Positions 17,501 through 24,195 of a stretch of 24,354 nt of DNA are shown piece by piece (positions within the stretch are counted from its first letter, which is position 1; every line of letters begins with the position of its first letter). Under the pieces are notes generated by a model that was not told the origin of the DNA, searched no databases, and saw only the letters and a list, made by a program, of their open reading frames with translations. This DNA comes from UBA8231 sp964512165. Lineage in GTDB: Bacteria > Latescibacterota > UBA2968 > UBA8231. The position numbers and the translations under genes were made by a program. Location of the stretch: NCBI GenBank assembly GCA_964512165.1, contig CAZEHQ010000039.1:1-24354 (forward strand). Reading direction: 5' to 3'.

Positions 17501-18066
17501 TGCAGGTCGGCCCGCGTCGACTCGAGCTTGTTCCAGGTCGACCGCCGGCGGGCCTTGTACTTGGTGATCCCCGCCGCCTCCTCGAGGATGCGGCGGCGGT
17601 TCTCGGTCCGGTCGTCGACGATCTCGTCGACCATCCCCTGCTCCATGACCGAGTAGGCCCCCGGACCCAGGCCGGTGTCCATCAGCAGGTTCTGGATGTC
17701 GAGGAGCCGGCAGGGGACCTTGTTCAGCAGATAGTCGCTGTCGCCCGAGCGGAAGAGGCGGCGGGTGATCGTCACCTCCGAGTAGTCGATGGCCAACCCC
17801 TGCTCGGCGTTGTCGATGGTCAGCGATACCTCGCACATCCCCAGGGGCTTGCGGCCCCGGGTGCCGGCGAAGATCACGTCCTCCATGCGGTGGCCGCGGA
17901 CGGCGCCGGCGCGCTGCTCGCCGAGGACCCAGCGGATCGCCTCGACGATGTTGGACTTGCCGCAGCCGTTGGGACCCACGATCCCGGAGATCCCGGGGCC
18001 GAAGGGGATCTCGGTCTTGTCGAGGAAGGACTTGAAGCCGAAGACGTCGAGATGGGTCAGGCGCAA
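14506..18066 (-). CDS. smc: Chromosome segregation ATPase SMC
   Basis: The 1186-residue condensin core protein, which organises and helps segregate the chromosome. Walker A GPNGCGKS is at 31-38. A long coiled coil runs from about 170 to 500, the hinge spans about 500-660 (beginning with GYEGYAGGVRELL), and a second coiled coil runs to about 1000. The C-terminal head has LSGGE at 1088-1092 and Walker B CILDEVDAPLDD near 1112-1123. Length and order are those of a complete bacterial SMC. Translation begins at TTG (18066), chosen because it gives the typical N-terminus LRLTHLDVFGFKSF and follows a GAGGAG site. No scpA or scpB is present in the window. It has its own promoter and converges on the phosphoribosyltransferase-like gene. 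Confidence 0.96.
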   Translation of the reverse strand: MRLTHLDVFGFKSFLDKTEIPFGPGISGIVGPNGCGKSNIVEAIRWVLGEQRAGAVRGHRMEDVIFAGTRGRKPLGMCEVSLTIDNAEQGLAIDYSEVTITRRLFRSGDSDYLLNKVPCRLLDIQNLLMDTGLGPGAYSVMEQGMVDEIVDDRTENRRRILEEAAGITKYKARRRSTWNKLESTRADLQRIEDVVGEIKRNVDLLGRQVGRARRYQELKAELDDLDVRHGRHEFYSLQERLQPLQQEFDELSRTVEAGLTRFTGLEAELETERLGLTESEGALQEAGRRLSQCQEEIHALDTHLVSSREQRKARDESMQRAAGQREESRRQLGETGARLDETRSSLERSEAEASGMADRLRSQEERTGAADEEYDSVRTGLEGENRRLRELLREKSEGSESMVRLRSERQGLEQMAEHLRAEAAEDDHGLNQARRSVAAAESLLETRRGRITAISAALDSAARRGSEAEAAVSARGGPLADLRRDIESGRARLQGLERLRSGYEGYAGGVRELLVDSPCSGLFEGVLGDLIEVEPGLERAVETTLGDAVEALVARGDEGLLEALEYLRGRSGRAGIYPLSWQDGPGEPAVDPSGVDGVSGPLAERVRAADHLAPLLNRLLHNTFVVDDLPTAVALARRHRGLPVRLVTAGGEGIGTDGRLAGGAEAPEEGLLHRRREIAELRFALSRRQARLAAAEALAAAEVRRRGILDGRVEALTRGLEDEGRAEAGERLQLRSARQEQDRLRVRREHQQARLAATEGKLQGLAGAAPREEARLAAIEEEISELEGRVQAGEERLRAAEGARREQQEALNGLRLESVRIDAEARGLRDECGRLERLRKGHQTSIERLQDEVARADRERARLGAEEEAITTQLAVRHEEREGLEGERQERHRQWQDRTTGARGLEEEIGRLQRELGADQERRHQQELQLAEMKAECRRIEGRLNEEYEVAVADLGPLDEADFDAAAAAERLERIRRSIARLGSVDVGVLQDYEQQKERYDFLCRQRDDLESAAEDLRKALQRIDRVARSKFRETFAEIREKFRETFARFFPGGEADLSLEADVDPLESNIEITARPRGKRLQSIGLLSGGERALTAISLLFAIYLVKPSPWCILDEVDAPLDDANTERFLRVLREFARTTQFILVTHNKLSMASADSLHGVTMPEEGVSQLVSVQVVEEMLEAAG

Positions 18067-18075
18067 GGCCGGAAT

Positions 18076-18081
18076 CTCCTC
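18076..18081 (-). promoter_or_regulatory. smc: Ribosome binding site deciding the smc TTG start
   Basis: GAGGAG on the minus strand lies 9 bases upstream of TTG at 18066. There is no nearby in-frame ATG or GTG that gives the SMC N-terminus. Confidence 0.65.
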
Positions 18082-18148
18082 GCCGGAGGCGCGGGCGCGG
18101 AAGGGGGGAGAGGGGGCGGACCACTACCGGCTGGGGAGCAGTACAGGA

Positions 18149-18177
18149 ACGATACCATCATGTGGGTACCCTGGCAA
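18149..18177 (-). promoter_or_regulatory. smc: Sigma-70 promoter for smc
   Basis: On the minus strand TTGCCA (18177-18172), a 17-bp spacer and TATCGT (18154-18149) precede smc. The predicted start near 18142 leaves a leader of about 75 nt. It separates smc from the upstream DUF2203 gene. Confidence 0.6.
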
Positions 18178-18202
18178 GGCAGAGGATGGGTCTGCCGGAC
18201 GG

Positions 18203-18688
18203 TCAGAAGTCGAGGACCGAATCGTCCGGGAGCTCGTCGTCCCGGCCCATGCCGATGACGTGCTCGTCGGTGATCTCGCGGCGTCCGCCGAAGCCGCCGT
18301 CGACCTCGTGCCAGTGGCCGATCCCGGGCTCGCCGCGGCGCCAGCACAGGTAGACCCAGCGGCCCTCGAAGGTGGTGGGGAAGTCGACGATCCCCTGTTC
18401 CAGGCCGCCGGCGGGGAAGCGCAGCCCGTGGCCGAGGATGTCCTGGCGCACGATCCTCTCCACCGCCGCCGACTCGGTCTCCATGGCGCGGCGGTGGTCG
18501 AGGAGCTCGGGGTGGTCCGGGTTGTCCGCAGACTCGACGTCGTCACCCCACAAGGTCTGCAGGATCTGCAGGCCTTCGTAGTGCCGGAGCCAGCTCTCCC
18601 GGTGCCGGTCCAGCCGTTCGAGGACCGACTCCAGCCAGGGGATCATGCCGTTCGCCTGGTCGACGGTGAAGGGGCGGTGGGAGGCCAT
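18203..18688 (-). CDS. DUF2203 family protein
   Basis: A 161-residue cytoplasmic protein of unknown function. It carries the DUF2203 pattern: an N-terminal FTVDQANGMIPWLESVLERL, a helical middle, and a C-terminal core with GLEQGIVDFPTTFEGRWVYLCWRRGEPGIGHWHEVDGGFGGRREI. The conserved DFP, LCWR-GE and WHE motifs are all present. No function is established for the family that I know of. An AATATA block lies only 8 bp upstream of the ATG, so the mRNA may be leaderless. It is upstream of smc on the same strand, but smc has its own promoter. Confidence 0.85.
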   Translation of the reverse strand: MASHRPFTVDQANGMIPWLESVLERLDRHRESWLRHYEGLQILQTLWGDDVESADNPDHPELLDHRRAMETESAAVERIVRQDILGHGLRFPAGGLEQGIVDFPTTFEGRWVYLCWRRGEPGIGHWHEVDGGFGGRREITDEHVIGMGRDDELPDDSVLDF

Positions 18689-18696
18689 GGCCGTCG

Positions 18697-18702
18697 AATA
18701 TA
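18697..18702 (-). promoter_or_regulatory. Candidate -10 element for a leaderless DUF2203 mRNA
   Basis: TATATT on the minus strand ends 8 bases before the ATG at 18688, putting the expected start within about two bases of the start codon. No Shine-Dalgarno sequence is visible. The -35 region is poor. Confidence 0.4.
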
Positions 18703-18750
18703 GGGCGGCCCGGCGCTCCCGGGGGACCGGAGCCGAGGATGCCCGCTTTC

Positions 18751-18779
18751 TTGCGCCGACCCCGGGGCAAAGGCATATT
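18751..18779 (+). promoter_or_regulatory. gatC: Possible promoter for gatC
   Basis: TTGCGC (18751-18756), a 17-bp spacer and CATATT (18774-18779) lie upstream of gatC. Both boxes are imperfect. It is the only AT-rich patch before the gene in this orientation, diverging from the DUF2203 promoter. Confidence 0.4.
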
Positions 18780-18787
18780 TCACCGGC

Positions 18788-18806
18788 GCCCGGGCCTGCC
18801 CCGGGC
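18788..18806 (+). other. Hairpin at the 5' end of the gatC leader
   Basis: GCCCGGG (18788-18794) pairs perfectly with CCCGGGC (18800-18806) over a 5-nt loop, followed by CTTCTTCGTT. If the promoter above is right, the hairpin is at the very start of the transcript. It could stabilise the mRNA or act as an attenuator. Confidence 0.4.
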
Positions 18807-18825
18807 CTTCTTCGTTGAGGCTTCC

Positions 18826-19113
18826 ATGGCGGTCACCATCGACGACGTGAAGCGGGTTGCGGCCCTGGCCCGCCTGGACCTGTCGGGGCCGCAGGAAGAA
18901 CGCCTCACCGTCGAGCTCGGCCGCATCCTCGCCTACATGGAAAAGCTCAACGAGCTCGACACCGACGGCGTGGAGCCCACCTCCCACGCCACGCCGGTGG
19001 CCGGCGTCCTGCGCCGGGACGAGGCCGTGCCCTTCGACGAACGGACGGAACTGCTCGCCCAGGCGCCCGACACGAGGGACGGGTGTTTCCGGGTCCCCAG
19101 GATCATCGAGTGA
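18826..19113 (+). CDS. gatC: Asp-tRNA(Asn)/Glu-tRNA(Gln) amidotransferase subunit C
   Basis: The 95-residue GatC subunit, which holds GatA and GatB together in the amidotransferase that makes Gln-tRNA(Gln) or Asn-tRNA(Asn). The family pattern is clear: VKRVAALARLDL, then LGRILAYMEKLNELDTDGVEPTSH, then LRRDEAVP. I chose the ATG at 18826, which has GAGG five bases upstream; the longer open frame has no family similarity. The next gene is pyrG, not gatA, so the subunit genes are split in this genome. Confidence 0.93.
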   Translation: MAVTIDDVKRVAALARLDLSGPQEERLTVELGRILAYMEKLNELDTDGVEPTSHATPVAGVLRRDEAVPFDERTELLAQAPDTRDGCFRVPRIIE

Positions 19114-19168
19114 GCCTTTCCGCGCGGCTCCGGGGCCGCCGCGGCGCCACAGGAGCCGGAGGAAGAGC

Positions 19169-20947
19169 GTGACGGAGTACGCGGGTCCCAAGTTCATCGT
19201 CGTCGCCGGCGGCGTGATGAGCGGCGTCGGCAAGGGGCTCACCACCGCCTCCATGGGCCGCATCCTCCGCGAGTACGGGTACCGCACCACCGCCGTCAAG
19301 ATCGATCCCTACATCAACTACGACGCCGGCACGATGCGGCCCACCGAGCACGGCGAGGTCTTCGTCACCGACGACGGCGGCGAGATCGACCAGGACCTGG
19401 GCAACTACGAGCGCTTCCTGGGCATCGACCTGCCGCGGCGCAACAACCTGACCACCGGCCAGATCTACCACACCGTCATCGAGCGCGAGCGCCGGGGCGA
19501 GTACCTCGGCCACACCGTGCAACCCATCCCCCACCTCACCGACGAGGTGCAGCGCCGCATCGTCGAGGCCGGCGAGGGATTCGACATCGTCCTCATCGAG
19601 ATCGGCGGCACCGGCGGCGACTACGAGAACGAGCTGTTCCTCTTCGCCGTGAAGGGCATGGAGCGCGAGCTCGGCGAGGAGCACTTCCTCTACGTGCTGA
19701 TCACCTATCTGCCCATTCCCAGCCACGTGGGGGAGATGAAGACGAAGCCGACGCAGCAGGCGATCCGGCTGCTGTCCCAGCAGGGCATCTTTCCCGACTT
19801 CATCATCTGCCGCGCCGAGACGCCCCTCGACGATGTGCGCAAGAAGAAGATCATGGTCAACGCCAACGTGCCGAAGGAGCACATCATCTCGGCGCCGGAC
19901 ATGGCCACGATCTACGACATCCCAGTCCGCCTGGAGGAGGAAGGGCTGGGGGCGAAGATGCTGGCCAAGCTGGGGTTCGAGCCCCGGCGCCAGCCCGACT
20001 GGGACCGCTGGGAGAGGCTGCTGGAGCACAGCAAGAGCCCGGCCCGAAGGCTGCCCGTGGCGATGGTCGGCAAGTACGTCGAGATCGGCGACTTCCAGCT
20101 GACGGACTCCTACATCTCCGTGAACCAGTCCCTGCTGCACGCCGGCGTCTCCCGCGATACCGGCGTGGACATCACCTGGATCGACGGCCGCGACTTCGAG
20201 AGCGGCGAGCGCAGCGTCGAGGAGTTGCTGGACTACGGCGGCATCATCGTGCCGGGGGCCTTCGGCGAGGGGGGGGCGGAGGGGGTGATCACCGCCATCC
20301 GCCTGGCCCGCGAGCAGGGGGTGCCCTTTCTGGGGCTGTGCTACGGCATGCAGCTGGCCGTCATCGAGTACGCCCGCCACGTGGCCGGCATCGAGCGCGC
20401 CACCTCCGAGGAGTTCTCCGACGACTCCGACTACCAGGTGGTGGCCATCCAGGAGAGCCAGAAGCACGTCCTGAAGCAGAACCGCTACGGCGCCAGCATG
20501 CGCCTCGGCGCCTACGCCGCGGTGCTGCGCAAGGACAGCCGGGTCCTCGAGATCTACGAGCGCTCGGGCCGGCTCCTCGAGGACGGGGCACGCATCCGCC
20601 AGCTCCTCGACACCCCCGAGGAGTCCTTCCGCATCGGACAGATCATGATCGACCGCGACAAGGTGGTGCTGGAGCGTCACCGCCACCGCTACGAGATCTC
20701 GCCGCGCTTCGTCGAGCTCCTCGAGGAGGAGGGCCTGGTGTTCTCCGGGCATCACCGCCGCGTCGACGGCACGCGCCTGATGGAGTTCATCGAGCTGCCC
20801 GATCACCCGTTCTTCATCGCCACCCAGGCCCACCCCGAGTTCAAGTCCCGGATGGACAACCCCGCGCCCCTGTTCTCCGGGTTCGTCGACGCGGCCCTGG
20901 CCCACCGGGCCGAGCGGGCCTCCGATGTCCGCGCCGCGGCCCCCTGA
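19169..20947 (+). CDS. pyrG: CTP synthase (glutamine-hydrolysing), divergent type
   Basis: A 592-residue enzyme that makes CTP from UTP, ATP and glutamine. The N-terminal synthetase domain has GGVMSGVGKG (14-23; usually GGVVSSLGKG), DPYINYDAGTM, HGEVFVTDDG and IEIGGTGGD. The glutaminase domain has the nucleophile Cys in GLCYGMQ (usually GICLGMQ), RHRHRYE and a final HPEF. An extra segment of about 25 residues lies between MRLGAYAAVL and RHRHRYE, which partly explains the length (Escherichia coli PyrG has 545). The oxyanion-region PGGFG-x-RG-x-EG is PGAFGEGGAEG. It starts with GTG after GGAGGAAG, and its 3' end overlaps the next gene by 23 bp. Active-site residues look intact. Confidence 0.93.
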   Translation: MTEYAGPKFIVVAGGVMSGVGKGLTTASMGRILREYGYRTTAVKIDPYINYDAGTMRPTEHGEVFVTDDGGEIDQDLGNYERFLGIDLPRRNNLTTGQIYHTVIERERRGEYLGHTVQPIPHLTDEVQRRIVEAGEGFDIVLIEIGGTGGDYENELFLFAVKGMERELGEEHFLYVLITYLPIPSHVGEMKTKPTQQAIRLLSQQGIFPDFIICRAETPLDDVRKKKIMVNANVPKEHIISAPDMATIYDIPVRLEEEGLGAKMLAKLGFEPRRQPDWDRWERLLEHSKSPARRLPVAMVGKYVEIGDFQLTDSYISVNQSLLHAGVSRDTGVDITWIDGRDFESGERSVEELLDYGGIIVPGAFGEGGAEGVITAIRLAREQGVPFLGLCYGMQLAVIEYARHVAGIERATSEEFSDDSDYQVVAIQESQKHVLKQNRYGASMRLGAYAAVLRKDSRVLEIYERSGRLLEDGARIRQLLDTPEESFRIGQIMIDRDKVVLERHRHRYEISPRFVELLEEEGLVFSGHHRRVDGTRLMEFIELPDHPFFIATQAHPEFKSRMDNPAPLFSGFVDAALAHRAERASDVRAAAP

Positions 20948-22826
20948 GGCCCCGCTCACACCCCACAACGCCGGACCGCTCCTCGCCGGCGCCGTGACCG
21001 CCCTCTCCCTCCTCGGACTTCTCGGCTGCGGTGCCGCCGAGGGGCCGCCGTCCCCGGAGCCGGAGGCCCCGGAGGGGATCGAGCGCGAGTCCTGGGAGGT
21101 GGAGCTCGACCTGCGCGGCAGCACCTCCACCGTCGCCGTCGAGGCCGCCTACGTCGCCGATCTGGCGGACCGGATCACCCGCGCCGACGGCGGTGTGACC
21201 GTGACCTTCGCCGACTCCCTGAGGCGGCCCTCGACCCGGATCCGCGCCGACCGCCTGTTCATCGACCACGGCCACGACGTCGTCGGCTTCTCGGGGAACG
21301 TCACCGCCGAGGCCGAGGGTCCCGGGGTCACGGCCACGGCCGACACCCTCGGCTGGGACCGCGGCACCGACAGCCTGATCGCCCCCTCGGCCGCGGACCT
21401 GCTCCTGCCCGATGGCCGCCTCGGCGCCGCCCGTCTCGCGGGCGACAGCGGGCTGGCGTCGTGGTCGGCCGAAGAGGTGACCGGCCTCTTCTCCGGGTCG
21501 GGGGGGGCCCCCGGCGGCGAGGACGGGGCAGGGTCCCTGCAAATCGAGGCGGCCGCCGCGGATCTGCGGGTTCGCGACGGCCGCCTGGAGGCCGCCTTCG
21601 AACAGGCTCGCGCGCGCTGGCGGGACCGCCGTTTCGGGGCCCGCCGCGCCCTCTTCGACGGCCGTACCCGGCGGGTCGTGCTGGAAGGGGCGGCGTCGAT
21701 GGAGGACAGCGGCCGCGGAAGACGTCTGACGGCGGAGGCGATCGACATCGAGCTGGACCGCTCCCGCTTCGCCGCCGCCGGCGGCGTGCGCGTCGAGGGC
21801 GACGCCCGCCTGTGGGCGGATTCGATCGAGGAGGACGGCAGCCGCTGGCGCATCCAGGGAGATCCGGCGCGGGCCGAGGTGGACGGGCGGGGACTGGAGG
21901 CGCGGAGGCTCCACCTCAGCGAGGGCACCGACACCCTTCTCGCCGCCGGCGGGGCGGCTGCGCGAGAGGGGGACCGGAGGATCACCGCCGACTCCCTGCG
22001 CCTGGTGCGCCCGGAGGACGAGGTGGAGGCCTTCGGGGCCGTAGCGCTGGACGCCGCCGATCTCGAGGGAGACCTGCGCTCCCGGCGGCTGAGGTCGGGG
22101 GCCGCCGGCGCCCGGCTCGTCCTGTGGAGCGATGCCCGCCTGACGCGCCCCCGCCGGGGCGGAGGCGAGCTGACCCTGCGCGCCGATTCACTGATCCTCG
22201 AAGGTTCGCAGCGGCGCCTGACCGGGGCCGGCGGGTTCCTCCTCGAGGCGCCGCCCGACTTGGAGCTGAGGGCCCGGCGCGGCGTCTACGCCACCCCGGA
22301 AGGACCGGCGTCCCTCTTTGGCGAGGTCGAGTTCGTCCACCGGGCGGGGGCCGGCCGCAGCCGTCTCGCCGCCGACAGCAGCCGCGTCGAGCTGGCCGAG
22401 GGTGAGCCCGTGGCCCTGACGTGGCCCGGCGACCTCCGGGGGAGCCTGCGGGGCGACGGCCAGACCTGGCTGCGCGCCGGCTCGGGCCGGGCGGCGCTGG
22501 CCTCCGGCAGACTGTCCAGCCTGCACCTGGAAGGCCGGGTCGAGGCGATCCACCGGGATCCCTCGGAGGAGCGTCTGAGCCGGTTCACCGCCGAGCGGAT
22601 GGAGATGAGCTTCGACGAGGAGGGCGTCTTGAGCCGGATCGTCGCCAGTGGCGGCGCCCGCGTCCGCCTGCGGCTGGCCGGAGGCGGCTCCGAAGGGGAG
22701 GAGGTCTCCCTCAACGACGTGAAGGGAGAGCGGCTGGAAATCAGGATGCGCGAGGGGGTGGTGGAGGCAGTGCAGGTCCTCGATGGGGTCGAGGGACGAT
22801 TCGAGCCGGGCGGGCGGGGCGGCTGA
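20925..22826 (+). CDS. LptC/LptA-like LPS transport lipoprotein (fusion)
   Basis: A 633-residue predicted lipoprotein. A signal peptide with lipobox LLGC puts the acylated cysteine at residue 35. Residues about 50-190 have the LptC pattern (SWEVELDLRGS, RADRLFIDHGHDVVGFSGNVTAE, DTLGWD). From about 190 to the end there are repeated OstA/LptA-like strands (LTAEAIDIELD, ITADSLRLV, LTLRADSLILEG, FTAERMEMSF). LptC and LptA normally bridge LPS from LptB2FG to the outer membrane and are separate proteins of roughly 190 residues each. Its position directly before lptB supports this role. The start ATG overlaps pyrG by 23 bp. It could instead be an LptC with an unrelated extension. Confidence 0.72.
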   Translation: MSAPRPPEAPLTPHNAGPLLAGAVTALSLLGLLGCGAAEGPPSPEPEAPEGIERESWEVELDLRGSTSTVAVEAAYVADLADRITRADGGVTVTFADSLRRPSTRIRADRLFIDHGHDVVGFSGNVTAEAEGPGVTATADTLGWDRGTDSLIAPSAADLLLPDGRLGAARLAGDSGLASWSAEEVTGLFSGSGGAPGGEDGAGSLQIEAAAADLRVRDGRLEAAFEQARARWRDRRFGARRALFDGRTRRVVLEGAASMEDSGRGRRLTAEAIDIELDRSRFAAAGGVRVEGDARLWADSIEEDGSRWRIQGDPARAEVDGRGLEARRLHLSEGTDTLLAAGGAAAREGDRRITADSLRLVRPEDEVEAFGAVALDAADLEGDLRSRRLRSGAAGARLVLWSDARLTRPRRGGGELTLRADSLILEGSQRRLTGAGGFLLEAPPDLELRARRGVYATPEGPASLFGEVEFVHRAGAGRSRLAADSSRVELAEGEPVALTWPGDLRGSLRGDGQTWLRAGSGRAALASGRLSSLHLEGRVEAIHRDPSEERLSRFTAERMEMSFDEEGVLSRIVASGGARVRLRLAGGGSEGEEVSLNDVKGERLEIRMREGVVEAVQVLDGVEGRFEPGGRGG

Positions 22827-22837
22827 CGGGACCACGG

Positions 22838-23557
22838 ATGCTGCGCGTCGAGGAGATCGTCAAGACCTATGGCCGGAGGAGGGTTGTGGACGGCGTCTCC
22901 CTCCACGTCGGTCCCGGCGAGGTCGTCGGCCTCCTCGGGCCGAACGGGGCCGGCAAGACGACCACGTTCCACAGCATCACCGGCTTCGTGCGCCCCGATG
23001 GCGGCCGCGTGCTGCTCGATGACGAGGAACTGACCCGGCTGGCCATGTATCAGCGGGCCCGCCGGGGCATCGGCTATCTGCCGCAGGAGACTTCGATCTT
23101 TCGAGGGCTGACGGTGGCGCAGAACGTCTCCGCCGTCCTCGAGGCTCGCGGCGTCGCCCGCCGGGAGAGGGAGGAGCGCGCCGCCGGCCTCCTCTCCGAG
23201 CTCGACCTGGAGGCCCGAGCGGGTCAGCGCGCCGACAGCCTCTCCGGCGGCGAGACCCGTCGCGTCGAGATCGCTCGGGCCCTGGCCACGGAGCCCCGCT
23301 ACATGCTCCTGGACGAACCGTTCACCGGCATCGACCCGCGCACCGTGGAGGACATCCAGTCCATCGTCGGCGAGCTGCGCGCCCGGGGGCTCAGCATCCT
23401 CATCACCGACCACAACGCTCATGAAACCCTTGAGATCGCCGATCGGGCGTACATCATGGTGGACGGTGTGATCCTGACTTCGGGCACCGCTCCGGACCTG
23501 GCCCGGGACCGGGACGTGCGGAGGCTCTACCTGGGGGACCGTTTCCGCCTGACGTGA
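22838..23557 (+). CDS. lptB: LPS export ABC transporter ATP-binding protein LptB
   Basis: The 239-residue ATPase that drives LPS extraction with LptF and LptG. Walker A is GPNGAGKTT (about 35-43). YLPQETSIFRGLTV is the LptB-specific Q-loop region, LSGGE is the signature, YMLLDEPFTGIDP contains Walker B, and the switch His is in ITDHN. The ATG at 22838 lies 11 bp after the LptC/A-like stop. lptB followed by rpoN is a widely conserved order, which supports the identity of both. Confidence 0.95.
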   Translation: MLRVEEIVKTYGRRRVVDGVSLHVGPGEVVGLLGPNGAGKTTTFHSITGFVRPDGGRVLLDDEELTRLAMYQRARRGIGYLPQETSIFRGLTVAQNVSAVLEARGVARREREERAAGLLSELDLEARAGQRADSLSGGETRRVEIARALATEPRYMLLDEPFTGIDPRTVEDIQSIVGELRARGLSILITDHNAHETLEIADRAYIMVDGVILTSGTAPDLARDRDVRRLYLGDRFRLT

Positions 23558-23564
23558 AAAGGCG

Positions 23565-23579
23565 TCGCCAGTGTGGCGA
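23565..23579 (+). terminator. Small hairpin after lptB
   Basis: TCGCCA and TGGCGA (23565-23570, 23574-23579) pair across a GTG loop 8 bp after the lptB stop. No T tract follows, so it is at most a weak terminator. Confidence 0.3.
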
Positions 23580-23609
23580 ACGCTTGCAGCAAACGCTGTG
23601 CCTCAATCC

Positions 23610-23639
23610 TTGACAGGCTCGAGACCACCGGGGTACATT
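23610..23639 (+). promoter_or_regulatory. rpoN: Sigma-70 promoter for rpoN
   Basis: A perfect TTGACA (23610-23615), an 18-bp spacer and TACATT (23634-23639) lie in the 148-bp gap between lptB and rpoN. The gap is less GC-rich than the genes. The predicted leader is about 60 nt. Confidence 0.6.
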
Positions 23640-23705
23640 AGCCCTCGCACCTTCTCCTGTACGGCCCAAATCATTACCAGAGTGTGAGTTACGACTTCCG
23701 TGACG

Positions 23706-24182
23706 ATGCTCCGCCTGTCACAGAACCTCAGCCTGCAGCAGCGCTTGGCGCCGCAGCTGATCCAGTCGCTGCAGCTCCTGCAGATGTCGACTCTGGAGCT
23801 CGAGCTCGAGATCAAGCAGCAGATGGAGATCAACCCGCTTCTCGAGGAAGCGGTGGAGCCGGATGAGGAGCTGGAGCCCGAGGCCGAGCCGGAGGAGGTG
23901 GAGACGCCCGAGCAGGAGGCCGCCCTCGAAGAGCAGGAGCTGAAGGAGGAGGAGGTTCCGGAGGACCTCGACGAGATCGACTGGGACGCCGTAGAGGCAA
24001 CGGACTGGAGGGGATGCAAAGAGGGCAAGCAGGCGGAGTTCCTGATCGAGCAGCGCTTCCCGTGGGAACTCGTCTCGCGTATAAGTGTCCGGTCACAGCG
24101 GGTCTGCTACCGGACCGAAGCCGTCCTCGAAGCCGCCGCGCACAGGCCGCCTGTCGAAATCCGTCCAGCGTGGTACTACTGA
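23706..24182 (+). CDS. rpoN: RpoN N-terminus joined in frame to DarT C-terminus
   Basis: A 158-residue frame with two unrelated halves. Residues 1-47 are sigma-54 region I (LSLQQRLAPQLIQSLQLLQM, EIKQQMEINPLLEE), which binds the activator and blocks open complex formation. Residues 48-87 are an acidic region II linker. The core-binding domain, the helix-turn-helix and the RpoN box that should follow (about 350 more residues) are missing. Residues from about 88 or 100 to 158 match the DarT toxin C-terminus instead: GKQAEFLIEQRFPWELV and a final HRPPVEIRPAWYY. The product could not act as a sigma factor. The ATG at 23706 has only a weak ribosome site; GTG at 23700 is an alternative. A recombination product or an assembly chimera are both possible. 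Confidence 0.8.
   Translation: MLRLSQNLSLQQRLAPQLIQSLQLLQMSTLELELEIKQQMEINPLLEEAVEPDEELEPEAEPEEVETPEQEAALEEQELKEEEVPEDLDEIDWDAVEATDWRGCKEGKQAEFLIEQRFPWELVSRISVRSQRVCYRTEAVLEAAAHRPPVEIRPAWYY
23967..24182 (+). pseudogene. darT: darT toxin 3' remnant
   Basis: The C-terminal 60-70 residues of a DarT-like DNA ADP-ribosyltransferase (DUF4433). KQAEFL carries the Glu (residue 111 of the fused frame) that I believe is the catalytic one, and the WYY ending is diagnostic. The NAD-binding N-terminal two thirds are absent. The upstream edge is uncertain because DLDEIDWDA would suit either DarT or RpoN. Codons such as GTA, GCA, ATA, AGT and TCA appear from about 23991 and are rare in the neighbouring genes, which fits a foreign origin. 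Confidence 0.7.
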
Positions 24183-24195
24183 GAGGAGTGGTGCC

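Noticed and set aside
15094..18258. A 1054-codon open frame antisense to smc
   Set aside because: It mirrors the smc codons in a GC-rich genome, is compositionally odd (Leu, Gly, Gln, Pro), and resembles no family. smc itself is certain.
20269..20276. Eight-G run in pyrG as a phase-variation tract
   Set aside because: The frame is open through it, and switching off an essential enzyme is unlikely; kept only as a possible sequencing-error site.
19103..21130. A 675-codon open frame antisense to pyrG
   Set aside because: Shadow of the pyrG frame with low-complexity Leu/Ala/Val/Asp composition and no ribosome site or family motif. Similar long shadows lie over atpA (5033-6622) and atpB-F (3019-4647).
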